Shown: positions 28,550 to 38,274 of the stretch, one piece after another
Layout of the letters: each line of letters begins with the position of its first letter
Numbering within the stretch: position 1 is the stretch's first letter
Source: Brevundimonas sp.
Lineage (GTDB): Bacteria > Pseudomonadota > Alphaproteobacteria > Caulobacterales > Caulobacteraceae
Direction of reading: 5' to 3'
DNA length: 64,000 nucleotides
Assembly: GCF_030682035.1 (NCBI RefSeq)
Contig: NZ_JAUXQZ010000014.1
Location: 62,001 to 126,000 of the forward strand
Notes under the pieces: generated by a model
Told to the model about the DNA's origin: nothing
Databases searched by the model: none
Seen by the model: the letters and a program-made list of their open reading frames with translations, nothing else
Position numbers and translations under genes: made by a program

Positions 28550-30688
28550 ATGAAGAAACTGCTTATCGGCGCCGCGCTCGGCGCCCTGCTCTTGCCCGCG
28601 TCCGTCGCGGTCGCCCAGGTCGGCGGCGAGGATCACGGCCACGCCTGTATCGACGAAAGCTGCACCGTATTCGAACTGTTCCAGACTCCGGCCGACGGCG
28701 CTACGGTGCTGGGTTATCAGGGAACGGTTGCGCCGAGATACGGGACCTGGGGCTTTGACCTGAACGGTCGCGACACCTCTGTTGAGCCCGGCGAGAGCTT
28801 CATGCGCTACGCCAACGGCGCGGCCCTTGACCGGATGCAGATCCCCTCCGATCGCACCTCCTACGGCTCGTTCAACCTGTTGCGCGAACTGTCGGACAAT
28901 CGCGTCAAGGTGATGATCGACGCCCTTGTGGCCCGCACCGACCTGGCGCCCGGCACCGACGAGCAGAAGATCGCCGACGCCTATCGCTCCTATATGAACA
29001 CCGCGCGGATTGAAGCGCTCGACGCCCGGCCGCTGCAGCCCTATCTGGCCGCCATCCGCGCCGCTGACACCCATGATCTCGCCGCCGTTTACATGGGCCA
29101 GACGCAAGGGCGGCTCGGCGCCTCAATCTTCGGAACCGGCATCACCACCGACCAGAAGCATCCCGACCGCTACGTCGTCTCGACGGGTCAGTCTGGTCTG
29201 GGCCTGCCGAATCGCGACTACTATCTGGAGGAGCGGTGGGCCGCCAAGAAGGCGCTCTACATCACCTATGTGGGCCGCATGCTGGCCATGGCGGGCTGGG
29301 ACCGTCCCTTCAGCACCGCCGCAGAGATCGTCGAGTTCGAGACCCGAATCGCCGAGGCGCATTGGACCCCGATCCAGAACCGGAACCGCGACGAGACCTA
29401 TAACGAATACACCATCGGCCGCCTCGCCCGCGAGGCGCGCGGCTTCCCGTGGCAGGCCTATTACGACGCCGTCGGCGTGGGCGAGGTCCCGCGCCTGATT
29501 GTCCGTCAGGATACGGCCATGCCGAAGATCACCGCCGTCTATCGCTCGACCCCGATCGAGACGATCCAGGCCTGGCAGGCCTTCCACACCATTGACGAGG
29601 CCGCCGAGCGCCTGTCCGACCGTTTCGCCGACGCCAAATGGGAGTTCCGTTCGCGGGACCTGAACGGCCAGCCGATGCAGCGCCCCCGTGACAAGCGCGG
29701 CATCAGCTTCGCCGAGGGCATGCTGGGCGAGGCCGTCGGTCGCCAGTACGTCGCCGAATACTTCCCCGCCGAGTCGAAGGCTCAGATGGAGCAGCTGGTC
29801 GCCAACCTGCGCACCGCCCTGGGCAACCGCATCCGCAACTACAGCTGGATGAGCGCCGAGACCCGCGCGGCCGCGCAGGAAAAGCTGGACAAGTTCACAG
29901 TCAAGATCGGCTATCCGAACAAATGGCGTGACTATTCGGCGTTGGAAATCCGCCCGGACGATCTGTTCGGCAATGCCGAGCGCGCCGGCCTGTTCCGCTG
30001 GAACTACGAGCTGAACCGCCTCAACCAGCCGGTCGACAAGGACGAATGGGGCATGACGCCCCAGACGGTGAACGCCTACTACAACTCGACCAACAACGAG
30101 ATCGTCTTCCCCGCCGCCATCCTGCAGCCGCCCTTCTTCGATCCGCAGGCCGATCCGGCGGTCAACTACGGCGGCATCGGCGGCGTCATCGGCCACGAGA
30201 TCGGCCACGGCTTCGACGACCAGGGCTCCAAGTCCGACGGCGACGGCGTGCTGCGCAGCTGGTGGACCCCCGCGGACCGGGCCAATTTCGACGCCCTGAC
30301 CGCGCGCCTCGGCGCCCAGTACGACGCCTTCGAGCCGCTGCCGGGCTTCCACGTCCAGGGCGGATTGACGATGGGCGAGAACATCGGCGACGCCGCCGGC
30401 GTGGCGGTGGGTCTGGAGGCCTATCACCTGTCGCTGAACGGCCGGCCTTCGCCGGTCCTCGACGGCATCACCGGCGACCAGCGCTTCTTCTTCGGCTGGG
30501 CCCAGGTCTGGCAGTCGAAATACCGCGACGACGCCCTGCGCACCCAGATCGCCACCGATCCGCACAGCCCCGCCGAGTTCCGCGTCATCGGTCCGCTGCG
30601 CAACCTCGACGCCTGGTACGAGGCCTTCGGCGTCCAGCCCGACGACAAATACTACCTCGCCCCGGAAGACCGGGTCCGCATCTGGTAG
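28550..30688 (+). CDS. M13 family (neprilysin-like) zinc metallopeptidase
   Basis: 712 residues with a signal peptide (MKKLLIGAALGALLLPASVAVAQ). The zinc site is GGVIGHEIGHGFDDQGSKSDGDG (HExxH) with the third ligand in ENIGDAAGVAVGLEA, and the substrate-binding NAYYNSTNNEIVFPAAILQPPF lies just before. It is a periplasmic or secreted oligopeptidase (PepO type). The start is the ATG opening the signal peptide; the frame is open upstream but unrelated. Transcription ends in a bidirectional terminator shared with hisS. Confidence 0.94.
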   Translation: MKKLLIGAALGALLLPASVAVAQVGGEDHGHACIDESCTVFELFQTPADGATVLGYQGTVAPRYGTWGFDLNGRDTSVEPGESFMRYANGAALDRMQIPSDRTSYGSFNLLRELSDNRVKVMIDALVARTDLAPGTDEQKIADAYRSYMNTARIEALDARPLQPYLAAIRAADTHDLAAVYMGQTQGRLGASIFGTGITTDQKHPDRYVVSTGQSGLGLPNRDYYLEERWAAKKALYITYVGRMLAMAGWDRPFSTAAEIVEFETRIAEAHWTPIQNRNRDETYNEYTIGRLAREARGFPWQAYYDAVGVGEVPRLIVRQDTAMPKITAVYRSTPIETIQAWQAFHTIDEAAERLSDRFADAKWEFRSRDLNGQPMQRPRDKRGISFAEGMLGEAVGRQYVAEYFPAESKAQMEQLVANLRTALGNRIRNYSWMSAETRAAAQEKLDKFTVKIGYPNKWRDYSALEIRPDDLFGNAERAGLFRWNYELNRLNQPVDKDEWGMTPQTVNAYYNSTNNEIVFPAAILQPPFFDPQADPAVNYGGIGGVIGHEIGHGFDDQGSKSDGDGVLRSWWTPADRANFDALTARLGAQYDAFEPLPGFHVQGGLTMGENIGDAAGVAVGLEAYHLSLNGRPSPVLDGITGDQRFFFGWAQVWQSKYRDDALRTQIATDPHSPAEFRVIGPLRNLDAWYEAFGVQPDDKYYLAPEDRVRIW

Positions 30689-30696
30689 GAAATCAC

Positions 30697-30727
30697 GCTC
30701 TCCCTCCCCTTCATGGGGAGGGAGAGC
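30697..30727. repeat. Perfect 13-bp palindrome (REP-like)
   Basis: gctctccctcccc, loop ttcat, ggggagggagagc. It is a single copy of the motif that forms the ends of the paired repeats at 8,812 and elsewhere. It lies just after the M13 peptidase stop. Confidence 0.75.
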
Positions 30728-30751
30728 GCGCGCTTCCTGGGCTCCAGATGC

Positions 30752-30795
30752 AAAAAAGCCCGCCGCGGGGGATACATCGCGGCGGGCTTTCTTTC
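30752..30795. terminator. Bidirectional intrinsic terminator between convergent genes
   Basis: Ten-base stem gcccgccgcg / cgcggcgggc, with a six-A tract on its left and a T-rich tract (tttcttt) on its right. It can therefore terminate the M13 peptidase transcript (+) and the hisS transcript (-), which converge here. Confidence 0.88.
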
Positions 30796-30955
30796 GCTCT
30801 TTGACGAGCGGACGTTTCCTCCCCGAAACGCCTCCGGGCCGCTGCTGCGCCGAAACGCTGCGCTTCCCGAGTGCGTCAGAATGACGACATTTACCGTCTC
30901 AAGTCAATGAACCGGCGGGCGAAACCGGGGTTCTTCAAGACTTATCAGTGATAAA

Positions 30956-32452
30956 TCACGAAGCTGTGCGCGCCTGCGCGACGATCCCGGCGACTGTGGC
31001 GACCAGCCCGGCCCGGGGCACGATTTGTTGCCCCGGCCGTTCGGATTTCCAGGCCTCATTGTCGCTGACGCCGACGGCGAGGGCCCGACCCGCGTCCAGA
31101 TCCTTGACCGTCACCTGGCCGGCCGCGATCTCGTCGCCGCCGAGGATGACAGCCGCCGGCGCGCCGCGGCGGTCGGCGTATTTCATCTGCGCCTTCATGC
31201 CCGCCCGGCCCAGGTACAGTTCGGCGGCGATGCCGGCGTTGCGCAGCTCGGACACGGCGTCGAGATAGTGCTGCATGTCGGCGTCCGAGAAGACGATGAC
31301 CACCACGGGCCCGCGCACCGCGTCCTCGTCGCCCCGTCCGGCGGCGCGCAGGGCCGAGGCCAGACGCGAGACCCCGAATGAGAAGCCGGTCGCCGGCAGA
31401 CACTCGCCCGTGAACCGCGCAACCAGATCGTCGTAGCGCCCGCCCCCGCCGATCGAGCCGAAGCGCACCGCCCGGCCCTTGTCGTCTACGGTATCGAGCA
31501 GCAGCTCGGCCTCGAACACGGCCCCGGTGTAATATTCCAGCCCCCGCACGATGGTCGGGTCGAAGCGGACGGCGTCCTGGCTGACCTTCATGGCGTTGAG
31601 GGCGGCGTCAATGGCGGCGAGTTCCGTCAGCGCCGCCTCGCCGATCTCGCCCAACCCGCCGACCCGCGCGACGGCGTCGAGCGTTTCGGCGCGACTCAGA
31701 CCCTCAGCCGCGACCGACGACAGAAAGCCCTCGATGGTGGCGATCACGCCGGCGGGCAGACGCGCGCCCTTGGTGTAGTCACCGGACTCGTCGAGACGGC
31801 CCTCGCCCAACAGGGCGGCCACGCCTTCCCAGCCCAGCCGGTCGAATTTGTCGATGGCCCGCAGGGCGGTCAGTCGCTGGCCCGCATCCTCGATCCCGCC
31901 TGCCTGGAACAGGCCGTCGAACAACTTCCGATTTGAAACGCGCACCACGGCCTGACCGGTGTCGAGCCCCGCGGCGCGCAGCCCCTCGCAGGCCATGGCG
32001 ATGATCTCGGCGTCGGCCTCAGGCCGATCCGAACCGACGGTGTCGGCGTCGCACTGGACGAATTCGCGGAAGCGGCCGGGGCCGGGCTTCTCATTGCGCC
32101 ACACCGGGCCGAAGGCGTAGCGGCGGAACGGCTTGGGCAGGGTCTCCCACCCTTGCGCCGCGAACCGGGCCAGCGGCGCGGTCAGGTCATAGCGCAGCGC
32201 CATCCACTGCTCGTCGTCGTCCTGCAGCGCGAAGACACCCTCGTTGGGACGGTCGGCGTCCGGCAGGAATTTGCCCAGGGCGTCGGCGTATTCAAACGCC
32301 CCCGTCTCGAGCGGCTCGAACCCCCAGCGCTCATAGACCTCGGACACCCGCTGGACGAGACGGCGCTCGGCGATCAGGTCGCGGCCGCGACGGTCGGCGA
32401 ACCCCCGCGGACTACGGGCTTCGGGGCGGGCGGGAACGACGGCGTCAGTCAT
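30956..32452 (-). CDS. hisS: Histidyl-tRNA synthetase
   Basis: Charges tRNA-His. The 498 residues contain class II motif 2 (FRRYAFGPVWRNEKPGPGRFREF) and the HisRS signatures LEYYTGAVFEAELL and GGGGRYDDLVARF. The C-terminal anticodon-binding domain is present (VVVIVFSDADMQHYLDAV). It belongs to the divergent alphaproteobacterial HisRS group; in Caulobacter this enzyme is known to use tRNA-His lacking the extra G-1 nucleotide. I start at the ATG at 32452 (MTDAVVPARPEARS). Confidence 0.93.
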   Translation of the reverse strand: MTDAVVPARPEARSPRGFADRRGRDLIAERRLVQRVSEVYERWGFEPLETGAFEYADALGKFLPDADRPNEGVFALQDDDEQWMALRYDLTAPLARFAAQGWETLPKPFRRYAFGPVWRNEKPGPGRFREFVQCDADTVGSDRPEADAEIIAMACEGLRAAGLDTGQAVVRVSNRKLFDGLFQAGGIEDAGQRLTALRAIDKFDRLGWEGVAALLGEGRLDESGDYTKGARLPAGVIATIEGFLSSVAAEGLSRAETLDAVARVGGLGEIGEAALTELAAIDAALNAMKVSQDAVRFDPTIVRGLEYYTGAVFEAELLLDTVDDKGRAVRFGSIGGGGRYDDLVARFTGECLPATGFSFGVSRLASALRAAGRGDEDAVRGPVVVIVFSDADMQHYLDAVSELRNAGIAAELYLGRAGMKAQMKYADRRGAPAAVILGGDEIAAGQVTVKDLDAGRALAVGVSDNEAWKSERPGQQIVPRAGLVATVAGIVAQARTAS

Positions 32453-32503
32453 GCCCGCGCGCTTAAGCCATCGCCCGGTCCCCGGCAACGATTCAAGCAG
32501 GGC

Positions 32504-33775
32504 TCAGAGAGCGACCGATGCGGCGGCGGGCTTGCGGATCGCCACCATCCGCCCATAGGTCAGACAGCGCCACAGCCACTCCAGCGGCCCCATGCTGAAC
32601 ACCGACAGCCAAAGCGGCGACCAGATCAGCTGTGCGATCCAGACCGCGCCGACGACGCCCCACAGCTGCCCCGGCCCCATGGTTCCCATCCAGCCCGGTC
32701 CCCACGGCAGGTAGAACAGGCTGGCCATGATCAGGGACTGCGTCAGATAGTTGGTGAAGGCCATCCGCCCGACCGGCGCGAGCACGCTGGTCGCCGCCCT
32801 CAGGCCGAACCGCGTCATCAGGATCAGCAGGCTGGCGTAGCCGAGGGTCACCAGCGGCGCCAGGCCGGCGGCGGCGGAGGCGAGCCCGCCCGTCGGATCG
32901 GCGTCGGGCCCGGCCAGGACCTCGGCCCAGGCGTTGGTGGCGAAGGTCCAGAGATTGGCGGCGGCGGCGGCGGCGAGGAGAAGATAAACCCACACCGGCG
33001 ATCGACCGGCGAGAAAGCCGGACTTGAACAGCCCCAGCCCGAGCATCATCAGGGGTATGGTGACCGGAATGAGGAACAGGCTGAAGCCCTGCACCATCAG
33101 CCAGGCCTTGGCGTTCTCGATCCACGGGCTGAGTCCGCCGGCGCGATAGGCATCGACGGTGGCGAGGATGTCCTTGACGGTGACGCCGACCTGTCCGGCC
33201 TCGACCTCGGCCATAATGTCGACCGGCGCCGCGTTCATCGCCAGCGGCCCCGCGGTCGCCAGCAGCATCCACATCAGGGTGACTCCGCCGCCGATCCAGA
33301 TCAGCTTGCCGGCCTTCATGGACCGCATCACCATCATGATCAGGCCGCAGTAGGCGTAGTGCAGCAGGATGTCGCCGCACCAGAGCGCGAGACCGTGAAC
33401 CAGGCCGAAAACAGCCAACCAGAACAGGCGGCTGCGCAACAGCAGACCGCGGGCCTCATCGAAACGCTCGCCGCCGACCAGATAGATCGAGACGCCGAAA
33501 AGCATCGTGAACAGCGTGCGGAATTTGTCCTCGAAAAAGACGTCCGTGACCCAGTGCCCCCAGGCGTCGGCGCCGGTCAGGGCATAAGGGCGCGAGGCCT
33601 CGCTCATCCCGGCCGCGATCGGCCAGGCGAAGGTGATGGCGTTGACGGCGAGAATCCCGAGGATCGCCCAGCCGCGCAGCATGTCGAGATTGAAGATGCG
33701 GTCGCCGGGCGCGACCGGCGCCAGTCTGGCGGCGGGCTTGGGCGCCTCCGCGTGAATCGTTTCGGCAGCGGCCAT
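32504..33775 (-). CDS. DUF418-type multispanning membrane protein
   Basis: 423 residues with about ten hydrophobic helices. The N-terminal segment DRIFNLDMLRGWAILGILAVN is the HGSNAT/DUF1624-like start, and the C-terminal half has the DUF418 motif PVGRMAFTNYLTQSLIM. Such proteins are presumed inner-membrane acyltransferase-like or transporter-like; the function is unknown. The ATG at 33775 has gggggga six bases upstream, which decides the start against an upstream ATG at 33790. Confidence 0.87.
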   Translation of the reverse strand: MAAAETIHAEAPKPAARLAPVAPGDRIFNLDMLRGWAILGILAVNAITFAWPIAAGMSEASRPYALTGADAWGHWVTDVFFEDKFRTLFTMLFGVSIYLVGGERFDEARGLLLRSRLFWLAVFGLVHGLALWCGDILLHYAYCGLIMMVMRSMKAGKLIWIGGGVTLMWMLLATAGPLAMNAAPVDIMAEVEAGQVGVTVKDILATVDAYRAGGLSPWIENAKAWLMVQGFSLFLIPVTIPLMMLGLGLFKSGFLAGRSPVWVYLLLAAAAAANLWTFATNAWAEVLAGPDADPTGGLASAAAGLAPLVTLGYASLLILMTRFGLRAATSVLAPVGRMAFTNYLTQSLIMASLFYLPWGPGWMGTMGPGQLWGVVGAVWIAQLIWSPLWLSVFSMGPLEWLWRCLTYGRMVAIRKPAAASVAL

Positions 33776-33866
33776 GACATTTCCCCCCATCCGGCGGACG
33801 CAAGCTTGGCCGAAGCCGGGGCGGCTTGAAACCGAATTCTGCCTCAGCGGTCGGGGCGCCGGATGG

Positions 33867-34436
33867 TCAGATGTCGTCGCGGTCGCCCAGCACGCCCAGC
33901 CGGTCCCGGACCTCGGGCTGGGGCATGAAGGCGATGAAGGCGGCGCACAGGCCCGCCCACAGGGCATAGCTGACCCCGACCATGACGGCGACGGGCAGCA
34001 GTCCGACGCCATAGATCAGCAGGGTGGTCTCCGTGGCGCCCGCGGCCTGGGCGATGCCGCCCGCCTCGAACCAGCCGAATATGCACAGGATGAGGGCGAA
34101 CAGCGCCTGAAGCGCCGCGGCCAGCAGACCGCCATAGAACATGAACCGCCAGACCACGCCCAGCCGCGTCGAGGGCCGTCCGGTCCGCTCGCGCTCCCGC
34201 CGCAACAGCCACAGGCCCGCCGGCACAGCCATCAGTCCGATGACCAGGGCCACCAGCCGCGGGTCGATCTCCATGGAAGGCGCCCAGTTGTTCGGCGGCC
34301 AGATCAGCAGGGTGATCGGGATCGGCGGCCACAGGGCCCCGGCTATCGAAGCCAGCACCAGCCGGTGGGGCTCGCGCCGCCAGGCCACCCGCTGCTGCCC
34401 GGGAAAGTCCTCGGCTTTTTCCGGTATCGGGATCAT
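33867..34436 (-). CDS. Membrane protein of unknown function, about four helices
   Basis: 189 residues beginning MIPIPEKAEDFPGQQR. Hydrophobic stretches are at about 30-47, 58-76, 95-115 and 130-165. No family is recognised. The ATG at 34436 starts only ten bases after the stop of the upstream gene on the same strand (3-hydroxybutyryl-CoA dehydrogenase), so co-transcription is likely. A longer frame reaches into that gene and is rejected. Confidence 0.68.
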   Translation of the reverse strand: MIPIPEKAEDFPGQQRVAWRREPHRLVLASIAGALWPPIPITLLIWPPNNWAPSMEIDPRLVALVIGLMAVPAGLWLLRRERERTGRPSTRLGVVWRFMFYGGLLAAALQALFALILCIFGWFEAGGIAQAAGATETTLLIYGVGLLPVAVMVGVSYALWAGLCAAFIAFMPQPEVRDRLGVLGDRDDI

Positions 34437-34446
34437 CGCGCCAGTC

Positions 34447-35325
34447 TCACCGCGTCGGCGCCGGCGTCTCGCCGGAATAGTCATAGAAGCCACGCCCGGA
34501 CTTGCGTCCCAGCCAGCCGGCCTCGACATATTTCACCAGCAGGGGACAGGGCCGGTATTTGCTGTCGGCCAGACCTTCATGGAGCACGTTCATGATCGCC
34601 AGCACGACGTCCAGCCCCATGAAGTCCGCCAGTTCCAGCGGTCCCATCGGATGGTTGGCGCCCAGCTTCAACGCCTTGTCGATCGAGGTGACGTTCCCGA
34701 CGCCCTCGTACAGGGTGTAGATCGCCTCGTTTATCATCGGCACCAGAATGCGGTTGACGATGAAGGCGGGGAAGTCCTCGGCGTTGGTCGTGGTCTTGCC
34801 CAGCGACTCGGCGAAGGCCACCGCCGTCTCATAGGTGTCGGCCGAGGTGGCGATGCCGCGCACGATCTCGACCAGTTTCATCACCGGCGCGGGCTTCATG
34901 AAATGCAGGCCGATGAAACGGTCGGGTCGGTCGGTGACCGAGGCCAGTCGGGTGATCGAGATGGAGGACGTGTTCGACGCCAGCAGTGTGTGGGCGCCCA
35001 AATGCGGGACCAGTTCGCTCAGAATCGCCTTCTTGACCGCCTCGTCCTCGACCGCCGCCTCGATCACCAGATCGGCTTTGGCCGCGGCGGCCAGCGAGGA
35101 TGCGGCCGTGATGCGCGACAGGGCGGCGTCGGCCGAGGCCTGATCGGTCAGGCCGCGCTCGACCTGGCGGGCCAGGCTGGCGGCGATGGCGGCCTGCGCC
35201 TGAGGCGCGCGGTCGGCGTCGGAGTCGTACAGCAGCACCTGATAGCCGCCCGCGGCCACGGCCTGGGCGATGCCTGCGCCCATCTGGCCTGCGCCGACGA
35301 TGGCGACGGATCGGATCGTGGTCAT
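34447..35325 (-). CDS. 3-hydroxybutyryl-CoA dehydrogenase
   Basis: 292 residues; NAD(P)-dependent oxidation or reduction of 3-hydroxyacyl-CoA. The Rossmann start is VAIVGAGQMGAGIAQAVAAGGYQVLLYD. The 3HCDH signature region is GLHFMKPAPVMKLVEIV with the catalytic His, and the C-terminal domain has DFPAFIVNRILVPMINEA and NHPMGPLELADFMGLD. It ends with YDYSGE, the usual Hbd/PaaH C-terminus. It links to PHB or butyrate metabolism (phaZ lies at 19.2 kb). The start at the ATG at 35325 is the only sensible one for the nucleotide fold. Confidence 0.94.
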   Translation of the reverse strand: MTTIRSVAIVGAGQMGAGIAQAVAAGGYQVLLYDSDADRAPQAQAAIAASLARQVERGLTDQASADAALSRITAASSLAAAAKADLVIEAAVEDEAVKKAILSELVPHLGAHTLLASNTSSISITRLASVTDRPDRFIGLHFMKPAPVMKLVEIVRGIATSADTYETAVAFAESLGKTTTNAEDFPAFIVNRILVPMINEAIYTLYEGVGNVTSIDKALKLGANHPMGPLELADFMGLDVVLAIMNVLHEGLADSKYRPCPLLVKYVEAGWLGRKSGRGFYDYSGETPAPTR

Positions 35326-35458
35326 GGAGTCCGGATAGCTGGCAGGCGGAAAGCCCGGTCGGATCGGCACCTTAGGACCCTCGCCGGGCGGTGCAAGGCC
35401 GGAACGCGGCGCGCGTCCCGAACCCGCCGTCCCGTGGCGCCCCGGTCGCGCATGATCT

Positions 35459-35764
35459 CTAACCCAGGATCGAGATCAAATAGGGCGCGCTCATCCGGTT
35501 GAAGAGAATCCGCGCGAAATTGATCAGCAGCAGGACCACGATCGGCGAGATGTCCATGCCGCCCAGCGGCGGGATGATCCGGCGAAACGGCTCCAGAATC
35601 GGCGCCGTGACTCTGTCGAGGAAGTCGGCGACCTGGTTTACGAACCGGTTGCGGCGGTTGATGACGTCGAAGGCGAACAGCCAGCTGATGATGGCCGACA
35701 GGATGATCGACCAGGTCAGGATCGAAAGGATCGTATTGACCAGCCAGACGATGGCATAACCCAT
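35459..35764 (-). CDS. YggT family membrane protein
   Basis: 101 residues with two hydrophobic segments (IVWLVNTILSILTWSIILSAIISWL, and ISPIVVLLLINFARILF). Between them is the YggT signature NQVADFLDRVTAPILEPFRRIIPPLGGMD. This family is often linked to cell-shape, division or osmotic functions, but its activity is not established. Its start lies close to a tRNA-Ala gene transcribed the other way. Confidence 0.93.
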   Translation of the reverse strand: MGYAIVWLVNTILSILTWSIILSAIISWLFAFDVINRRNRFVNQVADFLDRVTAPILEPFRRIIPPLGGMDISPIVVLLLINFARILFNRMSAPYLISILG

Positions 35765-35960
35765 GAAGGGGCTCCAGAAACGAAATCAGTCCTGCTTCTA
35801 GCGTGACCGCGTCCCGCGTCCAAGGATTCCGGCGTCCAACTTTTTTGGCGTCGCAGACCCCGGCGCCGCAGCTTCGGGCGACGCCAACCCCGTTGACACT
35901 CCCGCCCCGCCCCTCGTATGTCGCGCCCTCGCCTGCGCCCCATTATCCAACGGGGTAAGG

Positions 35961-36035
<75 letters not shown>

Positions 36036-36036
<1 letters not shown>

Positions 36037-36091
36037 TCCTGCTTCGCGCTAACGCGCTTCGCAGGACAGGTCCGATAGCGCGAAGCAGGAT
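36036..36091. repeat. 15-bp inverted repeat between tRNA-Ala and trhO
   Basis: atcctgcttcgcgct (36036-36050) is exactly complementary to agcgcgaagcaggat (36077-36091), with 26 bases between. It may stop or process the tRNA transcript, or fold in the trhO leader. There is no T-tract. Confidence 0.7.
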
Positions 36092-36099
36092 GCCCTTCG

Positions 36100-37050
36100 G
36101 TGGCCCCAGACCCATCCCCCCTCCGGGTCGCCGCCCTCTACCGGTTCGCGGCCATCGCCGACTGCGAGGCCGTGCGCGACCGGCTCGACGCCCTGTGCCG
36201 CCCGGACGTGCGGGGAACCCTGCTGGTCGCCCATGAAGGGCTGAACGGCACGATCGCCGGGCCAGAAGCCTCCATCGAACGGGTGCTGGCCGGCATCCGC
36301 GCCCTGCCGGGTTTCGCCGACCTCGACGTGAAATTCGCCGAAGCCGCCGCCATGCCGTTCCATCGCCTGAAGGTGCGGATCAAGCCCGAGATCGTGACCA
36401 TGGGCCAGCCGGACCTCGACCCCGCGCTCAACGCCGGGACCTATGTGGCGCCCGCCGACTGGAACGCCCTGATCCGCGAGCCGGACGTGGTCGTGATCGA
36501 CACCCGCAACGACTATGAGGCCGCCGTCGGCGCCTTCGAGGGCGCGGTCCAGCCCGATACGCGGGCTTTTCGCGACTTCCCGGACTGGTTCCGGGCCGAA
36601 GGCCGCTCCCTCCTGGACGGGCCGACGCCGCCAAAGGTCGCCATGTACTGCACCGGCGGCATCCGCTGCGAAAAGGCCACGGCCTTCCTCAAGTCCGAGG
36701 GCGTGCAGGACGTCTTCCATCTGGAGGGCGGCATCCTGCGCTATCTGGAAACGACGCCCGAGGCCGACAGCCTGTGGCGGGGCGAGTGCTTCGTCTTCGA
36801 CGAGCGGGTGGCCGTCGGCCATGGCCTGACGCCGGGCAGCCACAGCCTTTGCCGGGGCTGCCGCATGCCGGTCAGCGAGGCGGGGCGGGCGTCCCACCGA
36901 TACATCGAGGGCGTCTGCTGCGACCGCTGCGCCGACAGCCGGACCGAGGCGGACCGCGCCCGCTATCTCGAACGGGCGAAACAGGTGGAGATCGCCGCGC
37001 GCCGCGGCCTCGCCCACATCGGGGCGGTTCAGACGCCGTCCGAAGACTGA
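36100..37050 (+). CDS. trhO: tRNA uridine(34) hydroxylase (rhodanese domain)
   Basis: Oxygen-dependent 5-hydroxylation of U34 in tRNA (the former YceA). The 316 residues contain an N-terminal UPF0176 domain ([19 protein letters not shown]), a rhodanese domain with [16 protein letters not shown] and the active-site loop [14 protein letters not shown]-terminal Cys-rich part follows ([16 protein letters not shown], then CCDRC), possibly metal-binding. GTG 36100 is used because no in-frame ATG precedes the conserved domain. Confidence 0.94.
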   Translation: MAPDPSPLRVAALYRFAAIADCEAVRDRLDALCRPDVRGTLLVAHEGLNGTIAGPEASIERVLAGIRALPGFADLDVKFAEAAAMPFHRLKVRIKPEIVTMGQPDLDPALNAGTYVAPADWNALIREPDVVVIDTRNDYEAAVGAFEGAVQPDTRAFRDFPDWFRAEGRSLLDGPTPPKVAMYCTGGIRCEKATAFLKSEGVQDVFHLEGGILRYLETTPEADSLWRGECFVFDERVAVGHGLTPGSHSLCRGCRMPVSEAGRASHRYIEGVCCDRCADSRTEADRARYLERAKQVEIAARRGLAHIGAVQTPSED

Positions 37051-37338
37051 CTACTGGTCCTCGTCGAACCTGCGTCCGACCAGTTCGGCCAGGGCGTCGA
37101 CCGCCTGCTGGGCCTCAGCGCCCTCGGCGGTGATCTCGATGCCGCAGCCGTTGCCGGCGCCCAGCATCAGCAGGCCCATGATCGACAGGGCGTTCACCGT
37201 GACGCCGTCGCGGGTGACGTGGACCTCGGCGTCGAAGGTCGAGGCCAGTTTGACGAATTTGGCCGAGGCGCGGGCGTGCAGGCCGCGCGTGTTGCAGATG
37301 TTCGCGGTCGCCTGCGCGGGGGGGTTCGGCGCCGTCAT
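37051..37338 (-). CDS. HPr-type phosphocarrier protein
   Basis: 95 residues; carries phosphate from PTS enzyme I to EIIA proteins. The phospho-His is in NTRGLHARASAKFVKLAS (His about residue 21), and the regulatory Ser environment VNALSIMGLLMLGAG is kept. It is the last gene of the chvI-chvG-hprK-EIIA-HPr cluster; its start overlaps the EIIA stop by four bases. Because no sugar EIIB/EIIC genes are nearby, this is a regulatory (nitrogen/envelope type) PTS. Its stop abuts that of trhO. Confidence 0.95.
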   Translation of the reverse strand: MTAPNPPAQATANICNTRGLHARASAKFVKLASTFDAEVHVTRDGVTVNALSIMGLLMLGAGNGCGIEITAEGAEAQQAVDALAELVGRRFDEDQ

Positions 37339-37739
37339 TTCTCGCCCTGAAGCACCCAGCTGGCGACGGAGATGTATTTGCGTCCGGCGTCCTGGGCATG
37401 GGCGACGCAGGCCTCCAGCGGCTCGCGGCCGCGCACGCTGGCCAGTTTGATCAGCATGGGCAGGTTCAGCCCGGCGATAACCTCGGCCCGGGTCTCTTCC
37501 ATCACCGATATGGCCAGGTTTGACGGAGTGCCGCCGAACATGTCGGTCAGCAGAATGACGCCGGCGCCGTCGTTGACGGCTGCGGCGGCGTCGACGATGT
37601 CGCGACGGCGCCGCTCCATGTCGTCCTCGGGCCCGATGCAGATGGCCGCGACCCCGCGCTGGGGTCCCACCACATGCTCCATGGCCGCGAGAAATTCGGA
37701 GGCCAGCCCCCCGTGGGTGACAATCACCAGCCCGATCAT
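37335..37739 (-). CDS. PTS EIIA component, mannose family
   Basis: 134 residues starting MIGLVIVTHGGLASEFLAAME, with the phospho-acceptor His in THGG (residue 9 or so) and the family segment ILLTDMFGGTPSNLAISVME. In Alphaproteobacteria this stand-alone EIIA-Man sits with hprK and HPr and is thought to have regulatory rather than sugar-transport roles. The ATG at 37739 is chosen because the residues before it do not match the family. Confidence 0.94.
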   Translation of the reverse strand: MIGLVIVTHGGLASEFLAAMEHVVGPQRGVAAICIGPEDDMERRRRDIVDAAAAVNDGAGVILLTDMFGGTPSNLAISVMEETRAEVIAGLNLPMLIKLASVRGREPLEACVAHAQDAGRKYISVASWVLQGEK

Positions 37740-37842
37740 GAAGGCATTACCAAAAGCTCGCCCCCCAAAAGTTCGCGCCACGCGTCCCGGCCGCAGTCGA
37801 GGCGACCGCCAGCCGGGCGGAATAGCCCAAGTCCGCGTCGGG

Positions 37843-38274
37843 TTAAAGCGGGGCGATCGCTGACGCGACTTTTTCGACCGCCGACGCCTCGAATCCGGCC
37901 AGCCGGAGCAGGGGCACTGAGCGGCCCGCGAGGCGCCGCGTTTCCGGGTCCGGCAGCCGTTCCGGAGTCGATTCGGTCAGATCCACGGCCAGAACCAGCC
38001 GCACCACCCCGCGCAGGCAGGCGCAGATAACCCCGACGCCGCGAGCCTCCATCCGTCCCCGGATCGTGTCCGGCGCGGTGGTGTACAACGCCTCTCCCGA
38101 GGCGAAGACATGGACATAGTCATCGGCCACCAGCCGCCACCCACGTCCGATCAGCCGCAATGCCAGGTCGCTCTTGCCCGCGCCCGAAGGTCCACTGATC
38201 AGGATGGCGCGCCAGCCGATCCCCGGCCCCCATTGCGCCACGGCGGTGGCATGAACCGGCTGGACGGCGGTCAC
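37843..38274 (-). CDS. hprK: Short HPr kinase/phosphorylase
   Basis: 143 residues corresponding to only the C-terminal catalytic domain of HprK, the usual short alphaproteobacterial form. The P-loop GPSGAGKSDLALRL and the following LVADDYVHVF (catalytic Asp) are intact. It should phosphorylate HPr on its regulatory Ser. Its start overlaps the chvG stop by four bases, so translation is coupled to the sensor kinase upstream. Confidence 0.94.
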   Translation of the reverse strand: MTAVQPVHATAVAQWGPGIGWRAILISGPSGAGKSDLALRLIGRGWRLVADDYVHVFASGEALYTTAPDTIRGRMEARGVGVICACLRGVVRLVLAVDLTESTPERLPDPETRRLAGRSVPLLRLAGFEASAVEKVASAIAPL